From: Candidatus Nitrosopumilus sp.
GTDB taxonomy: Archaea; Thermoproteota; Nitrososphaeria; Nitrososphaerales; Nitrosopumilaceae
Assembly: GCA_022758935.1 (NCBI GenBank)
Contig: JAEMQG010000035.1
Span: 1 to 25,718, forward strand
Direction: 5' to 3'
DNA: 25,718 nucleotides
The position numbers and the translations under genes were made by a program. The notes below the pieces were generated by a model. That model was not told the origin of the DNA and ran no database searches. It saw nothing but the letters and a program-made list of their open reading frames with translations. This document shows positions 14,003-20,828 of the stretch, piece by piece; position 1 is the stretch's first letter, and the number at the start of each line of letters is the position of its first letter.

Positions 14003-14031
14003 GTGATAGAGAATTTTGAATCCTCTATCAC
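14003..14031. promoter_or_regulatory. Perfect 9-bp inverted repeat around a TATA-like element
   Basis: GTGATAGAG (14003-14011) and CTCTATCAC (14023-14031) are exact inverted copies separated by 11 bp. The centre, TTCAAAATTC on the minus strand, lies about 27 nt from the ATG at 13989, the TATA position. As DNA this is a good operator candidate; as RNA it would form a strong hairpin, with three further base pairs inside the loop. Confidence 0.45.
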
Positions 14032-14163
14032 ATGACTGTTTGGCCGATGTCAGTAATATGTGAAAACCCCTATTACTATATTATCTTAGTGAATGTAAAA
14101 ACCAAGCAAATTTTTCAAAATATTTTATGTATGATTGGATACATTAATTTTATATTTTGATTC

Positions 14164-14439
14164 TCAATCTATCCTACGCACTTTTTCTGATGCTTTCAAT
14201 GTCTCACCAAAAGAATATGGCGATTTTGGAATCATTGGCAATGTCGAAACATTATCTCCTACCATTTTTTGAATTTCTTCGTCATGTATAGATAATGTTT
14301 TACACTTTGGACAAAACCATCCACATCCCTTTATGAAACTACAACATTCAACAATGATGTTAAATCCACATGCAGGACATTTGGTTGGATCGATGTGTAT
14401 GTATTTTACGTAATCAAAAACGATTTTTTCTACACTCAT
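14164..14439 (-). CDS. Small zinc-ribbon protein (91 aa)
   Basis: A 91-residue protein with several zinc-binding cysteines: CPACGFN (about 21-27), VECCSF (31-36), then GCGWFCPKCKT. Two CxxC knuckles separated by about 20 residues fit a rubredoxin-like/zinc-ribbon fold, with extra cysteines nearby. The C-terminus (MIPKSPYSFGETLKASEKVR) is unstructured. Family not recognised. The start is taken as the ATG at 14439, because TTTTTAAAATC centred near 14465 is 26 nt upstream; the GTG at 14442 is adjacent and in frame. It shares its AT-rich promoter region with the divergent sequences after 14490. Confidence 0.7.
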   Translation of the reverse strand: MSVEKIVFDYVKYIHIDPTKCPACGFNIIVECCSFIKGCGWFCPKCKTLSIHDEEIQKMVGDNVSTLPMIPKSPYSFGETLKASEKVRRID

Positions 14440-14498
14440 CACGTTTAATCAAACTCAATGATTTTAAAAATTATGCTATTAACTAAATTGTGTTATGA

Positions 14499-14536
14499 CC
14501 AGACAATCCAGAGACGTCTGGGACAAATTAGTCCAG
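14499..14536. other. Nested inverted repeats (CCAGAC/GTCTGG)
   Basis: Within 38 bp, CCAGAC (14499-14504) pairs with GTCTGG (14516-14521), CCAGA (14508-14512) can pair with TCTGG (14517-14521), and CTGG-AC pairs with GTCCAG (14531-14536). The mutually exclusive pairings are unusual in this AT-rich gap. The same stretch is read by a 22-codon ORF starting at ATG 14495 (MTRQSRDVWDKLVQFLLIYC) with an AT-rich element 26 nt upstream. Either a structured small RNA or a microprotein is possible; neither is shown. Confidence 0.25.
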
Positions 14537-14635
14537 TTTTTGTTGATCTATTGTCGGATCTAATCTTTACTCTATCTGAAGACATTTCCGATTTAATACC
14601 AAAGTTAATTTTAACGTAAAAAACGACGATCTGTT

Positions 14636-14905
14636 ATGAAAGCGTCATACAAAAAAGAAATAATCCCGGATCCAGAATCGGATAATAATACATATTCAAA
14701 TTTTATATTAAAACGGGATACTGATTTTTGCTGTGAAAAATTTAAAAATTACTGCAAAAAATTTACTGTTTGGAACTATGATCAAGGTAAGTTTGCCATA
14801 GTAGATCAAATTACTTATGACAATCATTCTGTACAGTCTATTGATTTTTGTCCTTTTTGTGGAGAAAAAATAGAATATGAAGAGGAAAATATATCAAAAA
14901 AATAA
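14636..14905 (+). CDS. Small cysteine-rich, probably zinc-binding protein (89 aa)
   Basis: An 89-residue acidic/basic protein with one clear CxxC knuckle near the C-terminus (DFCPFCGEKIEYEEE, about 71-85) and a cysteine cluster in the first half (FCCEKFKNYCKKF, about 32-44). Together they could hold one or two zinc ions. No signal peptide or membrane helix. The family is not recognised, but the FCPFCGEKI ending is common in small archaeal and phage-like zinc proteins. ATG start with TTAATTTTAAC (about 14604-14614) 26 nt upstream, so leaderless. It stands alone, before the RuBisCO operon. Confidence 0.7.
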   Translation: MKASYKKEIIPDPESDNNTYSNFILKRDTDFCCEKFKNYCKKFTVWNYDQGKFAIVDQITYDNHSVQSIDFCPFCGEKIEYEEENISKK

Positions 14906-15062
14906 CTGGATGTATCTTTCTTAATAATTTTCAAAATGTTCCATACCCTTGGGATTGCAGAAATAACTTGTTGTCTTATGAATCAGTAATTTTAATTGTC
15001 ATGTGGCTGCTTAAATTCAATTATAATGTCTCAAGAAATTTTTAAATCTAATATAGCAAGCA

Positions 15063-15914
15063 GTGATACTTTTGTTGATTAGCAAATTGAGTGGTTTTGA
15101 TGCAAAAAAAAGTGCCAGAGAGATAAAAAACTTTAAAGTACAAGGTGCAAATCAGATAGCACTTTATGGCTTGGAATTCATAAAGCAATATGTTGCCAAA
15201 AATGGATTTGATTCTAATTTTTCTCAGATAATTAATATTTTAGAAAATGCCAGACCTACGGCAGTTGTTTTGCATAACTGCATAGAATTAATTAGAAAAA
15301 ATAAAACTTTGACTAATATTGAAGAATTAATTTCTTCATTGAAAACATCGCATAAAAAAAACATTGATCTAAAATTAATATTAAAAAATAAATCTGTCAT
15401 TATGACTTATTGTCATTCGGGAGAGGCAATGTCATTGATTAAGGAGTTGGCAAAACTAAAAAAGATTTTTGTTTATGCATGCATAACTGAACCTTTAGAG
15501 CAAGGCTTGAGAACAGTGAAGGATTTAAAAAAATTAAAAATCCCAGTCACACTAATAGGCGATAATGCTGCAGGATTATTTATGAAAAACTCAGATTTGG
15601 TTATAGTGGGAGCCGATGCGTTGAGAAAAGAGGGAGTTGTAAATAAAATTGGAACAAGTTTATTGGCATTCGCAGCATATCAAAACAAAAAACCGTTTTA
15701 TGTGGTTGCCAATAGTTGGAAAATAGATAAAAGAAAATTTTTTAAAATTGAAGAGAGATCACCTACAGAAATAAATAAAAAATTAACTCATAAGATAAAA
15801 GATGTAGAAATTCGAAATCCTGCTTTTGATATTACCCCTTGGAAATTTATTTCTTATGTGGTCATGGAAAATGATGTATTTAGCCCATCGCAGATATTGA
15901 GGAAATGGAAATGA
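15063..15914 (+). CDS. Ribose-1,5-bisphosphate isomerase (eIF2B-like family)
   Basis: Converts ribose-1,5-bisphosphate to ribulose-1,5-bisphosphate. The 283-residue protein has the eIF2B-alpha/MtnA-type fold: IKNFKVQGANQIA (21-33), ARPTAVVLHNCI, MTYCHSGEA (114-122), ITEPLEQG (141-148), VGADALRKEGVVNKIGT (182-198). Cys117 and Asp185 fit the catalytic Cys/Asp pair known from the Thermococcus enzyme. It is a little shorter than usual (about 310-330), mostly at the N-terminus. General eIF2B-like regulators are similar, but the direct overlap with RuBisCO and the adjacent AMP phosphorylase make the isomerase role convincing. GTG start with AATTTTTAAAT about 20-25 nt upstream; this promoter presumably drives the RuBisCO gene too. 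Confidence 0.88.
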   Translation: MILLLISKLSGFDAKKSAREIKNFKVQGANQIALYGLEFIKQYVAKNGFDSNFSQIINILENARPTAVVLHNCIELIRKNKTLTNIEELISSLKTSHKKNIDLKLILKNKSVIMTYCHSGEAMSLIKELAKLKKIFVYACITEPLEQGLRTVKDLKKLKIPVTLIGDNAAGLFMKNSDLVIVGADALRKEGVVNKIGTSLLAFAAYQNKKPFYVVANSWKIDKRKFFKIEERSPTEINKKLTHKIKDVEIRNPAFDITPWKFISYVVMENDVFSPSQILRKWK

Positions 15915-17212
15915 AATCAAAGAATCAATATCTTAATTTTGTTGATTATGGCTATTCTCCAAAGAAATCAGATGTTGTTTGCTTGTTTAGATTTGAACCT
16001 AAAAATGGAATAAGCATAAGGGAATCGGTGGGTAGATTGGCATCTGAAAGCTCTACCGGGACCTGGACTGCCTTATCAAAAATGCCCACACGAGTAAAAA
16101 AACTCCAGGCAATATCTTTTGATGTAAAAGATGATTTTGTAAAAATTGCATATCCGATTGATCTCTGGGAAAAAGAAAATGTTCCTCAATTTCTCAGCGG
16201 TATTGCCGGAAATATTTTTGGGATGAAGGCTATCAAGAATCTCCGACTAGTGGATATTTCAATTCCTTCTGAATTTTTATCCAATTTTCGAGGACCTGAA
16301 TTTGGAATATGTGGAATCAGAAAATTATTGAGAGTTAAAAAAAGACCAATTACGGGGGCTGTAATAAAGCCAAAAATAGGATGGTCCGCCTTGGAGCACT
16401 CTCAAATTGGCTATGAGACATGGATGGGAGGATTTGATCTCATAAAAGATGATGAGAATCTAACATCCACAAAATTCAACAAATTTGAAGATAGGGTTAA
16501 AATTGCATCTAAAATGCGAGATAGAGCTGAAAAAGAGACAGGAGAGAGAAAATCTGCACTTTTCAATATCACAGCTGAGACAAGGCTAATGGAAAAACGT
16601 GCAAAATTACTTCATGAATTGGGGTGGGAATTTGCAATGATTGATGTAATTACCGTTGGAATTTCTGCTCTCCAAACTATGAGGGAAACATGTCATGATT
16701 TTGGTTTAGCAATACATGCACACAGAGCAATGCACGCAGTATTTGATAGGAACCCAAAACATGGCATATCTATGATGGTTCTTGCAAAAATTATGAGAAT
16801 GATCGGCGTTGATCAAATTCACATAGGAACTATTGTTGGAAAAATGAGTGGCAGTAAAACGGATGTGACTAGTATTAAGAATCAAATAACTGAAAAAAGA
16901 ATCAAAGGAAACTTACAGAATTTTTTACTTGATCAAAACTGGAATTTCATAAAACCTGTTTTACCAATTGCCTCTGGAGGTCTTCATCCAGGATTAATTC
17001 CCAGTGTAATTGGAACGCTGGGTACCGATATTGGTATTTTAGTTAGTGGTGGTGTTCATGGACATCCAGATGGAACAAGATCAGGGGCTATTGCTTGTAT
17101 GCAATCAATTGAAGCTACCATGCAAAACATACCGGTCAAAGAATATGCAAAATCTCATGGCGAATTACATCTTGCCCTAGAAAAATGGTCTAATATCAAA
17201 TCTAACGGATAA
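15911..17212 (+). CDS. rbcL: RuBisCO large subunit, archaeal form III
   Basis: Ribulose-1,5-bisphosphate carboxylase large chain, about 433 residues. All catalytic positions I could check are present (numbers from the alternative ATG at 15905, two residues longer): Glu48 and TGTW (51-54), Asn103, Lys155 (GAVIKPK), the carbamylated Lys181 with Asp183/Glu184 (KDDE), His273-Arg274 (HAHRAMHA), His306, loop-6 Lys313 (VGKMSG), Ser357-Gly-Gly and GG382-383 (SGGVHGHPDG). It therefore looks like a true carboxylase, not a RuBisCO-like protein. The start at 15911 is preferred: it gives an ATGA overlap with the isomerase stop and has GAGG at 15899-15902, 8 nt upstream. Translation is probably coupled. 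No small subunit is present, as expected for form III. Confidence 0.95.
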   Translation: MKSKNQYLNFVDYGYSPKKSDVVCLFRFEPKNGISIRESVGRLASESSTGTWTALSKMPTRVKKLQAISFDVKDDFVKIAYPIDLWEKENVPQFLSGIAGNIFGMKAIKNLRLVDISIPSEFLSNFRGPEFGICGIRKLLRVKKRPITGAVIKPKIGWSALEHSQIGYETWMGGFDLIKDDENLTSTKFNKFEDRVKIASKMRDRAEKETGERKSALFNITAETRLMEKRAKLLHELGWEFAMIDVITVGISALQTMRETCHDFGLAIHAHRAMHAVFDRNPKHGISMMVLAKIMRMIGVDQIHIGTIVGKMSGSKTDVTSIKNQITEKRIKGNLQNFLLDQNWNFIKPVLPIASGGLHPGLIPSVIGTLGTDIGILVSGGVHGHPDGTRSGAIACMQSIEATMQNIPVKEYAKSHGELHLALEKWSNIKSNG

Positions 17213-17221
17213 TCACTTGTA

Positions 17222-18763
17222 CTACCTATCTATGACAAATGTTCTTTCAACGACAGGAATTTCTTCAATTTTATGAATTAACATATCCGTCTTTGACCCT
17301 ATGCCCATTAGAGATTGATTCATTAAAATATTTTTGATTCGTTGTAATCTGTATTGTTTTTCAGCATAAACTGTAAAGAGTATTTCTCCTTTTTTTACAA
17401 AATCTCCGTTTTTTTTGTTAAACACAACTCCTGCACCTTTATCCTTGGGGGCGCCAGCAGCACGTCCAATCTCCACAATAATTCTATTTTCCATCCAAAG
17501 TACTTGTCCTGTTTTTTCAGATCGTATATGCAATGTATATTTGCCAATTTTGATGTCTTCGGGTTTTATGGATGAATTGCCTCCCTGAGATTGTATTATT
17601 TCACGCATCTTTGCTTCCGCTTTTCCTGATTCAAGTGCATCTTTTGCAAGTAGATATCCATTTTTTCTACCAGTCATTTCAAAAATAGCTCCAGCTATAT
17701 TGCATGCCTTATCTACAAGATCAGGCACACTTTTACGATTCATTAAAACTTCAAGTGCCTCTTTTGCCTCAAGTGCAGGTCCTATGGAATTACCAATTGG
17801 TTGTTCCCCAAATGTGACAACACAGTGTGCATGCATATCTAATCTATTTCCAAGTTCAATTATGTCTCTAGCCAAGAGATCCGCTTCACCTGTCGTTTTC
17901 ATTTTTGCTCCTCTCCCACATGGAATATCTACTACTAGATGTGTTGCACCAACTGCCTTTTTTTTGCTCATTATGGAAGGTAAAAGAAGAGGATCAATGT
18001 GAAGAGAAAATTCAGTTTGGACAAAAATATCGTCTGCAGGTGCCAATTCAAGTGACCCGCCCCATGCAATACATCCGTTACATTTTTTCACCACTTTTTC
18101 TAGTTTTTTGATTGTAAGATTTACTGGCATTAGGACCTCTGCACGGTCTGCAGTTCCAGCAACCGAAGTAATTGCTCTAGATGAAGTTTTTGGAATAGTA
18201 TATCCTAAAGATGCAACTATTGGAACTACTAGTAATGTAGTTTTGTCTCCGGGAACACCACCTATACTATGTTTGTCTACGATGATTTTCTTTTTAATTT
18301 TTAGCGTTTTCCCAGTACTTACCATGGCGCGCGAGAGACTAGTGGCTTCATCAAGATCTATTTTTTCAATATGTAATGAAGTTACAAATGCTGCAATTTC
18401 ATTTTCATTTAGATTTCCATCTACTACGTCCTTTACTATTTCAGTAATTTCTGGATATAGTAATCTTTTACCTGCAAGTTTGTTTCTAATAAATTGTAAG
18501 GATGCGGGAAATGGTGCAATCTCTACATTTACCCACATGTCTTTTTTTAACAAAAGATCTTTTCTTACTTCTTCATTAATTCCAATGTAACCGCTTTTAA
18601 CAGACATGGATGATATGTTGACTATGGCAGTCATTTTTTGTTTTCTGCCAATTGTGACACGTTCAGAAGCTGTGATGTTTAATTCATCAGCATCATTTTT
18701 ATTTAGAAAAACAAATGGCTTTCCACCAGAATCAATGCCTAAAATTTTAACTCTTAATTGCAT
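17222..18763 (-). CDS. deoA: AMP phosphorylase
   Basis: Splits AMP (and other NMPs) with phosphate into the base and ribose-1,5-bisphosphate, feeding the isomerase and RuBisCO next to it. The 513-residue protein matches the archaeal AMP phosphorylase length (about 503) and has the extra N-terminal domain (about 1-85) that separates it from bacterial thymidine phosphorylase. Phosphate-binding DKHSIGGVPGDKTT is at 163-176, KTSSRAITSVAGTADRAEVL at 192-211, and the C-terminal barrel GAGVVFNKKNGDFVKKGEIL near 450. The symbol deoA reflects the common annotation; the substrate assignment rests on the domain architecture and context. ATG start; the gene is convergent with RuBisCO with 9 nt between the stop codons, so it is transcribed separately. 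Confidence 0.93.
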   Translation of the reverse strand: MQLRVKILGIDSGGKPFVFLNKNDADELNITASERVTIGRKQKMTAIVNISSMSVKSGYIGINEEVRKDLLLKKDMWVNVEIAPFPASLQFIRNKLAGKRLLYPEITEIVKDVVDGNLNENEIAAFVTSLHIEKIDLDEATSLSRAMVSTGKTLKIKKKIIVDKHSIGGVPGDKTTLLVVPIVASLGYTIPKTSSRAITSVAGTADRAEVLMPVNLTIKKLEKVVKKCNGCIAWGGSLELAPADDIFVQTEFSLHIDPLLLPSIMSKKKAVGATHLVVDIPCGRGAKMKTTGEADLLARDIIELGNRLDMHAHCVVTFGEQPIGNSIGPALEAKEALEVLMNRKSVPDLVDKACNIAGAIFEMTGRKNGYLLAKDALESGKAEAKMREIIQSQGGNSSIKPEDIKIGKYTLHIRSEKTGQVLWMENRIIVEIGRAAGAPKDKGAGVVFNKKNGDFVKKGEILFTVYAEKQYRLQRIKNILMNQSLMGIGSKTDMLIHKIEEIPVVERTFVIDR

Positions 18764-18904
18764 CAGTCAAAGTATTCTTTTACTCTTATCTTTTATTATT
18801 TTCCATCGAATAGCGAGGATGTCGTAAATTTGAATGCTGAAAGAGCAACATTTTCTAAATTTTATAAACACTCAAGGATTTAAGAAATCAAAAAATGTTA
18901 GAAT

Positions 18905-19093
18905 CTAATCTTTAGATTCTTCATATTTTTCATCTTGTTCATAGTTTTCTTTTAAGTCCATCTGATGAGACTCTTCTTTCATTTCTTCTTGCTCAAATTT
19001 CTTTTTTTCATCTTCTATGAATGAATTAATATCCTCAGATTTTTTAGCCTTGCTCGGATCTGATTTCAGTTTTCCAAATAATTTTTTGAACAT
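18905..19093 (-). CDS. Small, highly charged protein (62 aa)
   Basis: A 62-residue protein rich in Lys and Glu. The start MFKKLFGKLKSDPSKAKK is basic and amphipathic and could touch the membrane or nucleic acid; the remainder (FIEDEKKKFEQEEMKEES, QDEKYEESKD) is acidic and likely coiled coil or disordered. No family recognised. It is probably real because GGTATATAAC centred near 19120 is a clean TATA box 27 nt before the ATG. Confidence 0.7.
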   Translation of the reverse strand: MFKKLFGKLKSDPSKAKKSEDINSFIEDEKKKFEQEEMKEESHQMDLKENYEQDEKYEESKD

Positions 19094-19150
19094 ATCATAG
19101 ATAACTTTGATCTAGTTATATACCAATGAGTAAATTCTCTGTGAGGAATT

Positions 19151-19371
19151 TCAGACATGTCTTTGTAAATCAAATTCTCGTGTTATTGGTTCAATAGATG
19201 GGACATCCTCAAAGTTCTTCGTTTTATCGAAAATGCCATGCATTCTTGATATTTGCTGTAAAAAATAGCAAAAGTATACATCAATATCTGTGAAATCCTC
19301 TTCCTTTTTTCAATAATATCTTGTTTTGAATATAAATTAAATTTTAAATCCATTTTGTTTATTAATTCCAT
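19151..19371 (-). pseudogene. Small gene split by a frameshift at an A6 run
   Basis: From the ATG at 19371 (or 19353) the minus strand reads MELINKMDLKFNLYSKQDII then EK; the frame then degenerates. In the next frame the sequence continues as EEDFTDIDVYFCYFLQQISR, MHGIFDKTKNFEDVPSIEPI, TREFDLQRHV and stops at 19151-19153. The two halves meet at a homopolymer (T6 on the plus strand, 19305-19310); adding one base there gives a continuous protein of about 73 residues with sensible composition. The second half has no start codon of its own before RMHG. So the gene is frameshifted by mutation, by assembly error, or decoded by slippage. Family unknown. Confidence 0.55.
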
Positions 19372-19386
19372 TAGGTACAAAAAAAT

Positions 19387-19545
19387 ATGAAAGCATCAAA
19401 TAAAAAAATGACTAGTGATAAATTAAAAAAAGCTCGAATTGAAAAGAAAACAGATGAGGAATTCCCACCTGTAAAAGGAATTCAGAAACAAGCAAAACTT
19501 GCTAGAACAACCAACAAGAGAAAATCACACAAAGCTATTCAGTAA
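19387..19545 (+). CDS. Small basic protein (52 aa)
   Basis: A 52-residue, strongly basic protein (MKASNKKMTSDKLKKARIEK, then ...EEFPPVKGIQKQAKLARTTN, KRKSHKAIQ). Such composition suits a nucleic-acid or ribosome-associated protein, but no family is recognised. TTTATTAAT (19357-19365) is centred 26 nt before the ATG, the right place for a leaderless transcript. It is divergent from the frameshifted gene; with the ATG at 19371 the two start codons are only 15 nt apart, so each promoter would lie inside or next to the other gene. Confidence 0.65.
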   Translation: MKASNKKMTSDKLKKARIEKKTDEEFPPVKGIQKQAKLARTTNKRKSHKAIQ

Positions 19546-19665
19546 CCCATGATGATATTTTTGTAAATATTCAGTCTCATAAGATTATCTCTGAGATACA
19601 TTCAAATCCCATTTGAGTTTGTTTTTGCGCAAATCAAAATTATTAATTAGTCTGAAATTACATCA

Positions 19666-19746
19666 ATGCCAGAGAGAGGACGTAATTCAGTGTTTCTTCT
19701 TTGCCAAGATTTACATTCTTTTGATTTTGATTATAATATGTGGTAA
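19666..19746 (+). CDS. Possible 26-residue upstream ORF before the PPOX gene
   Basis: An ATG-initiated 26-codon ORF (MPERGRNSVFLLCQDLHSFD, ending YNMW) whose TAA (19744-19746) overlaps the GTG start of the PPOX gene (19740). AAAATTATTAATTAG centred near 19642 is about 24 nt upstream of the ATG. If real, it would be a leader ORF translationally linked to the oxidoreductase. Evidence is positional only, and the ORF is short enough to be chance. Confidence 0.25.
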   Translation: MPERGRNSVFLLCQDLHSFDFDYNMW

Positions 19747-20102
19747 TTTTCCCCAATGAAAAATATCTCGTGTTGGAGACATTTAGAAAGAATGGTGTTT
19801 CAGTCAAAACCCCCGTCTGGTTTGTAGAAGACGCCGATTTAATCTGGGTAGTCACACGAAAATTAACTGGTAAAGTCAAGAGAATAAGAAACAATGACAA
19901 AGTAAGAATTGCATCTTCAAATTTCTCTGGAACACCAAAAGGAAAATGGTTTTCAGGTAATGCTCAATTAGTTCAAGGCGATTTTGCAAAAAATATAATT
20001 TCTCTTAGAAACAAAAAATATGGGATACTGGCAAAATTGATAGGAATTTTTAGTGCAACAAAAGGGGATTATGTTATATTTTCCATTAGACTTGATTTAT
20101 AG
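19740..20102 (+). CDS. PPOX-class, probable F420-dependent oxidoreductase
   Basis: A 120-residue split-barrel flavin/F420-binding protein. The opening EKYLVLETFRKNGVSVKTPV, then WFVEDADLIWVVTRKLTGKV and KRIRNNDKVRIASSNFSGTP, is the conserved core of the PPOX (pyridoxamine-phosphate-oxidase-like) proteins of the Rv2061 subfamily, which use coenzyme F420 in actinobacteria. Thaumarchaea make F420, so this cofactor is reasonable, but the substrate is unknown. Start is GTG at 19740; the ATG overlapping it by one base is out of frame and runs straight into a stop. Convergent with the cupin gene. Confidence 0.85.
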   Translation: MVIFPNEKYLVLETFRKNGVSVKTPVWFVEDADLIWVVTRKLTGKVKRIRNNDKVRIASSNFSGTPKGKWFSGNAQLVQGDFAKNIISLRNKKYGILAKLIGIFSATKGDYVIFSIRLDL

Positions 20103-20136
20103 TTGATGTGAATTTTAAAAAAATTGAATTCAGGTG

Positions 20137-20493
20137 TCAGGATTTAGCATAGTTACTCATTCCAGTTAGATCAATTAGGACTACAGGTTCACTTCCAACT
20201 ACCCATGCGTCATGTCCAGAAGGAATAACTGACGCATCACCTGGACCAATTTCCTCTTGTTTTCCATCATTCATTTTTATCATCAATCGTCCTGAAATAA
20301 CATACTGAGTGTGCGGCGCTTCACAGCTATCTGTTTTGACAATTGGTTTTACGCTGGTGGACCATCTCCAACCCGGTTGAAGTGTTGCGCGACCAAATGT
20401 AACTCCGGCCAAAGTCACAAGTTCTAGTTTACCTTTATCAAATTCTCTTTTTTCATCTGGCGAGTCAAGATTTTTTCGATAGATTTTATCCAT
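20137..20493 (-). CDS. Cupin-domain protein
   Basis: A 118-residue single-domain cupin. FGRATLQPGWRWSTSVKP, then CEAPHTQYVISGRLMIKMND and EIGPGDASVIPSGHDAWVVG, give the two cupin motifs: the histidine in PHTQYVISG (motif 1, otherwise reduced) and PSGHDAWV (motif 2) could bind a metal, but motif 1 lacks the usual HxH pair, so metal binding is uncertain. Probable ligand-binding or small enzyme role. The start is taken as the ATG at 20493, as GCTTAAAC centred near 20521 is 28 nt upstream; an in-frame TTG at 20502 is less well placed. Confidence 0.85.
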   Translation of the reverse strand: MDKIYRKNLDSPDEKREFDKGKLELVTLAGVTFGRATLQPGWRWSTSVKPIVKTDSCEAPHTQYVISGRLMIKMNDGKQEEIGPGDASVIPSGHDAWVVGSEPVVLIDLTGMSNYAKS

Positions 20494-20610
20494 GTAATTC
20501 AATACACATAGATGTTTAAGCGTTTTTCGAAAGTTTGATTAAATAGAAAAAATAAAACGTTTGTCTTACGAAAAACCATGGTGAGAAAAATTGAATTTGA
20601 TGTGATCTTT

Positions 20611-20630
20611 CTAAAACCTTAAGTTCGTTA
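20611..20630 (+). promoter_or_regulatory. CCTTAAGTTC promoter motif, copy 2
   Basis: Matches 4804-4823 at 18 of 20 bases and begins exactly 39 nt before the ATG at 20650, the same distance as copy 1 to its TTG. The TTAAGTT core stands in for the TATA box. Confidence 0.5.
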
Positions 20631-20649
20631 TGAACCAATAAAGATAAAG

Positions 20650-20751
20650 ATGAAAAAGTCCGCCAAGGGAGTTATTGCAATTATCGTTGGTGTTGTAGTA
20701 TTTTATGGTATAATGATGATTTTATTTAATACCCCGTTTTGGGGATATTGA
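20650..20751 (+). CDS. Single-pass membrane microprotein (33 aa)
   Basis: A 33-residue protein: a basic start (MKKSAK) followed by one hydrophobic helix (GVIAIIVGVVVFYGIMMILF) and a short aromatic end (NTPFWGY). By the positive-inside rule the N-terminus is cytoplasmic. This looks like one of the tiny membrane proteins that attach to respiratory or transport complexes, but no partner is identifiable. ATG start; the upstream 20 bp promoter motif shared with the microprotein gene at 4843 supports expression. It ends 77 nt before the large secreted protein gene on the same strand. Confidence 0.65.
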   Translation: MKKSAKGVIAIIVGVVVFYGIMMILFNTPFWGY

Positions 20752-20828
20752 AAAATTTGAGAGATGTAGAAGAAAAGACCATTTAGATTTAGTTTTTATG
20801 ATAGAAATTAAAAAAAAAATCGAATAAA

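Noticed and set aside
14047..14160. 37-codon ORF on the plus strand after the 14003-14031 inverted repeat
   Set aside because: Low-complexity Ile/Tyr/Asn translation typical of AT-rich noncoding DNA, though its distance from the repeat would suit a promoter.
17354..18827. Plus-strand open frames, up to 160 codons, opposite AMP phosphorylase
   Set aside because: Shadows of a long conserved gene; compositions are odd (serine/phenylalanine-rich) and no TATA box fits.
18834..18908. 24-codon plus-strand ORF (MLKEQHFLNFINTQGF...)
   Set aside because: Reasonable composition, but too short, promoter weak, and it runs into the end of the charged 62-residue gene; not enough to call.
19658..19900. Minus-strand 80-codon frame
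   Set aside because: Overlaps the conserved PPOX core on the other strand and has no recognisable features.
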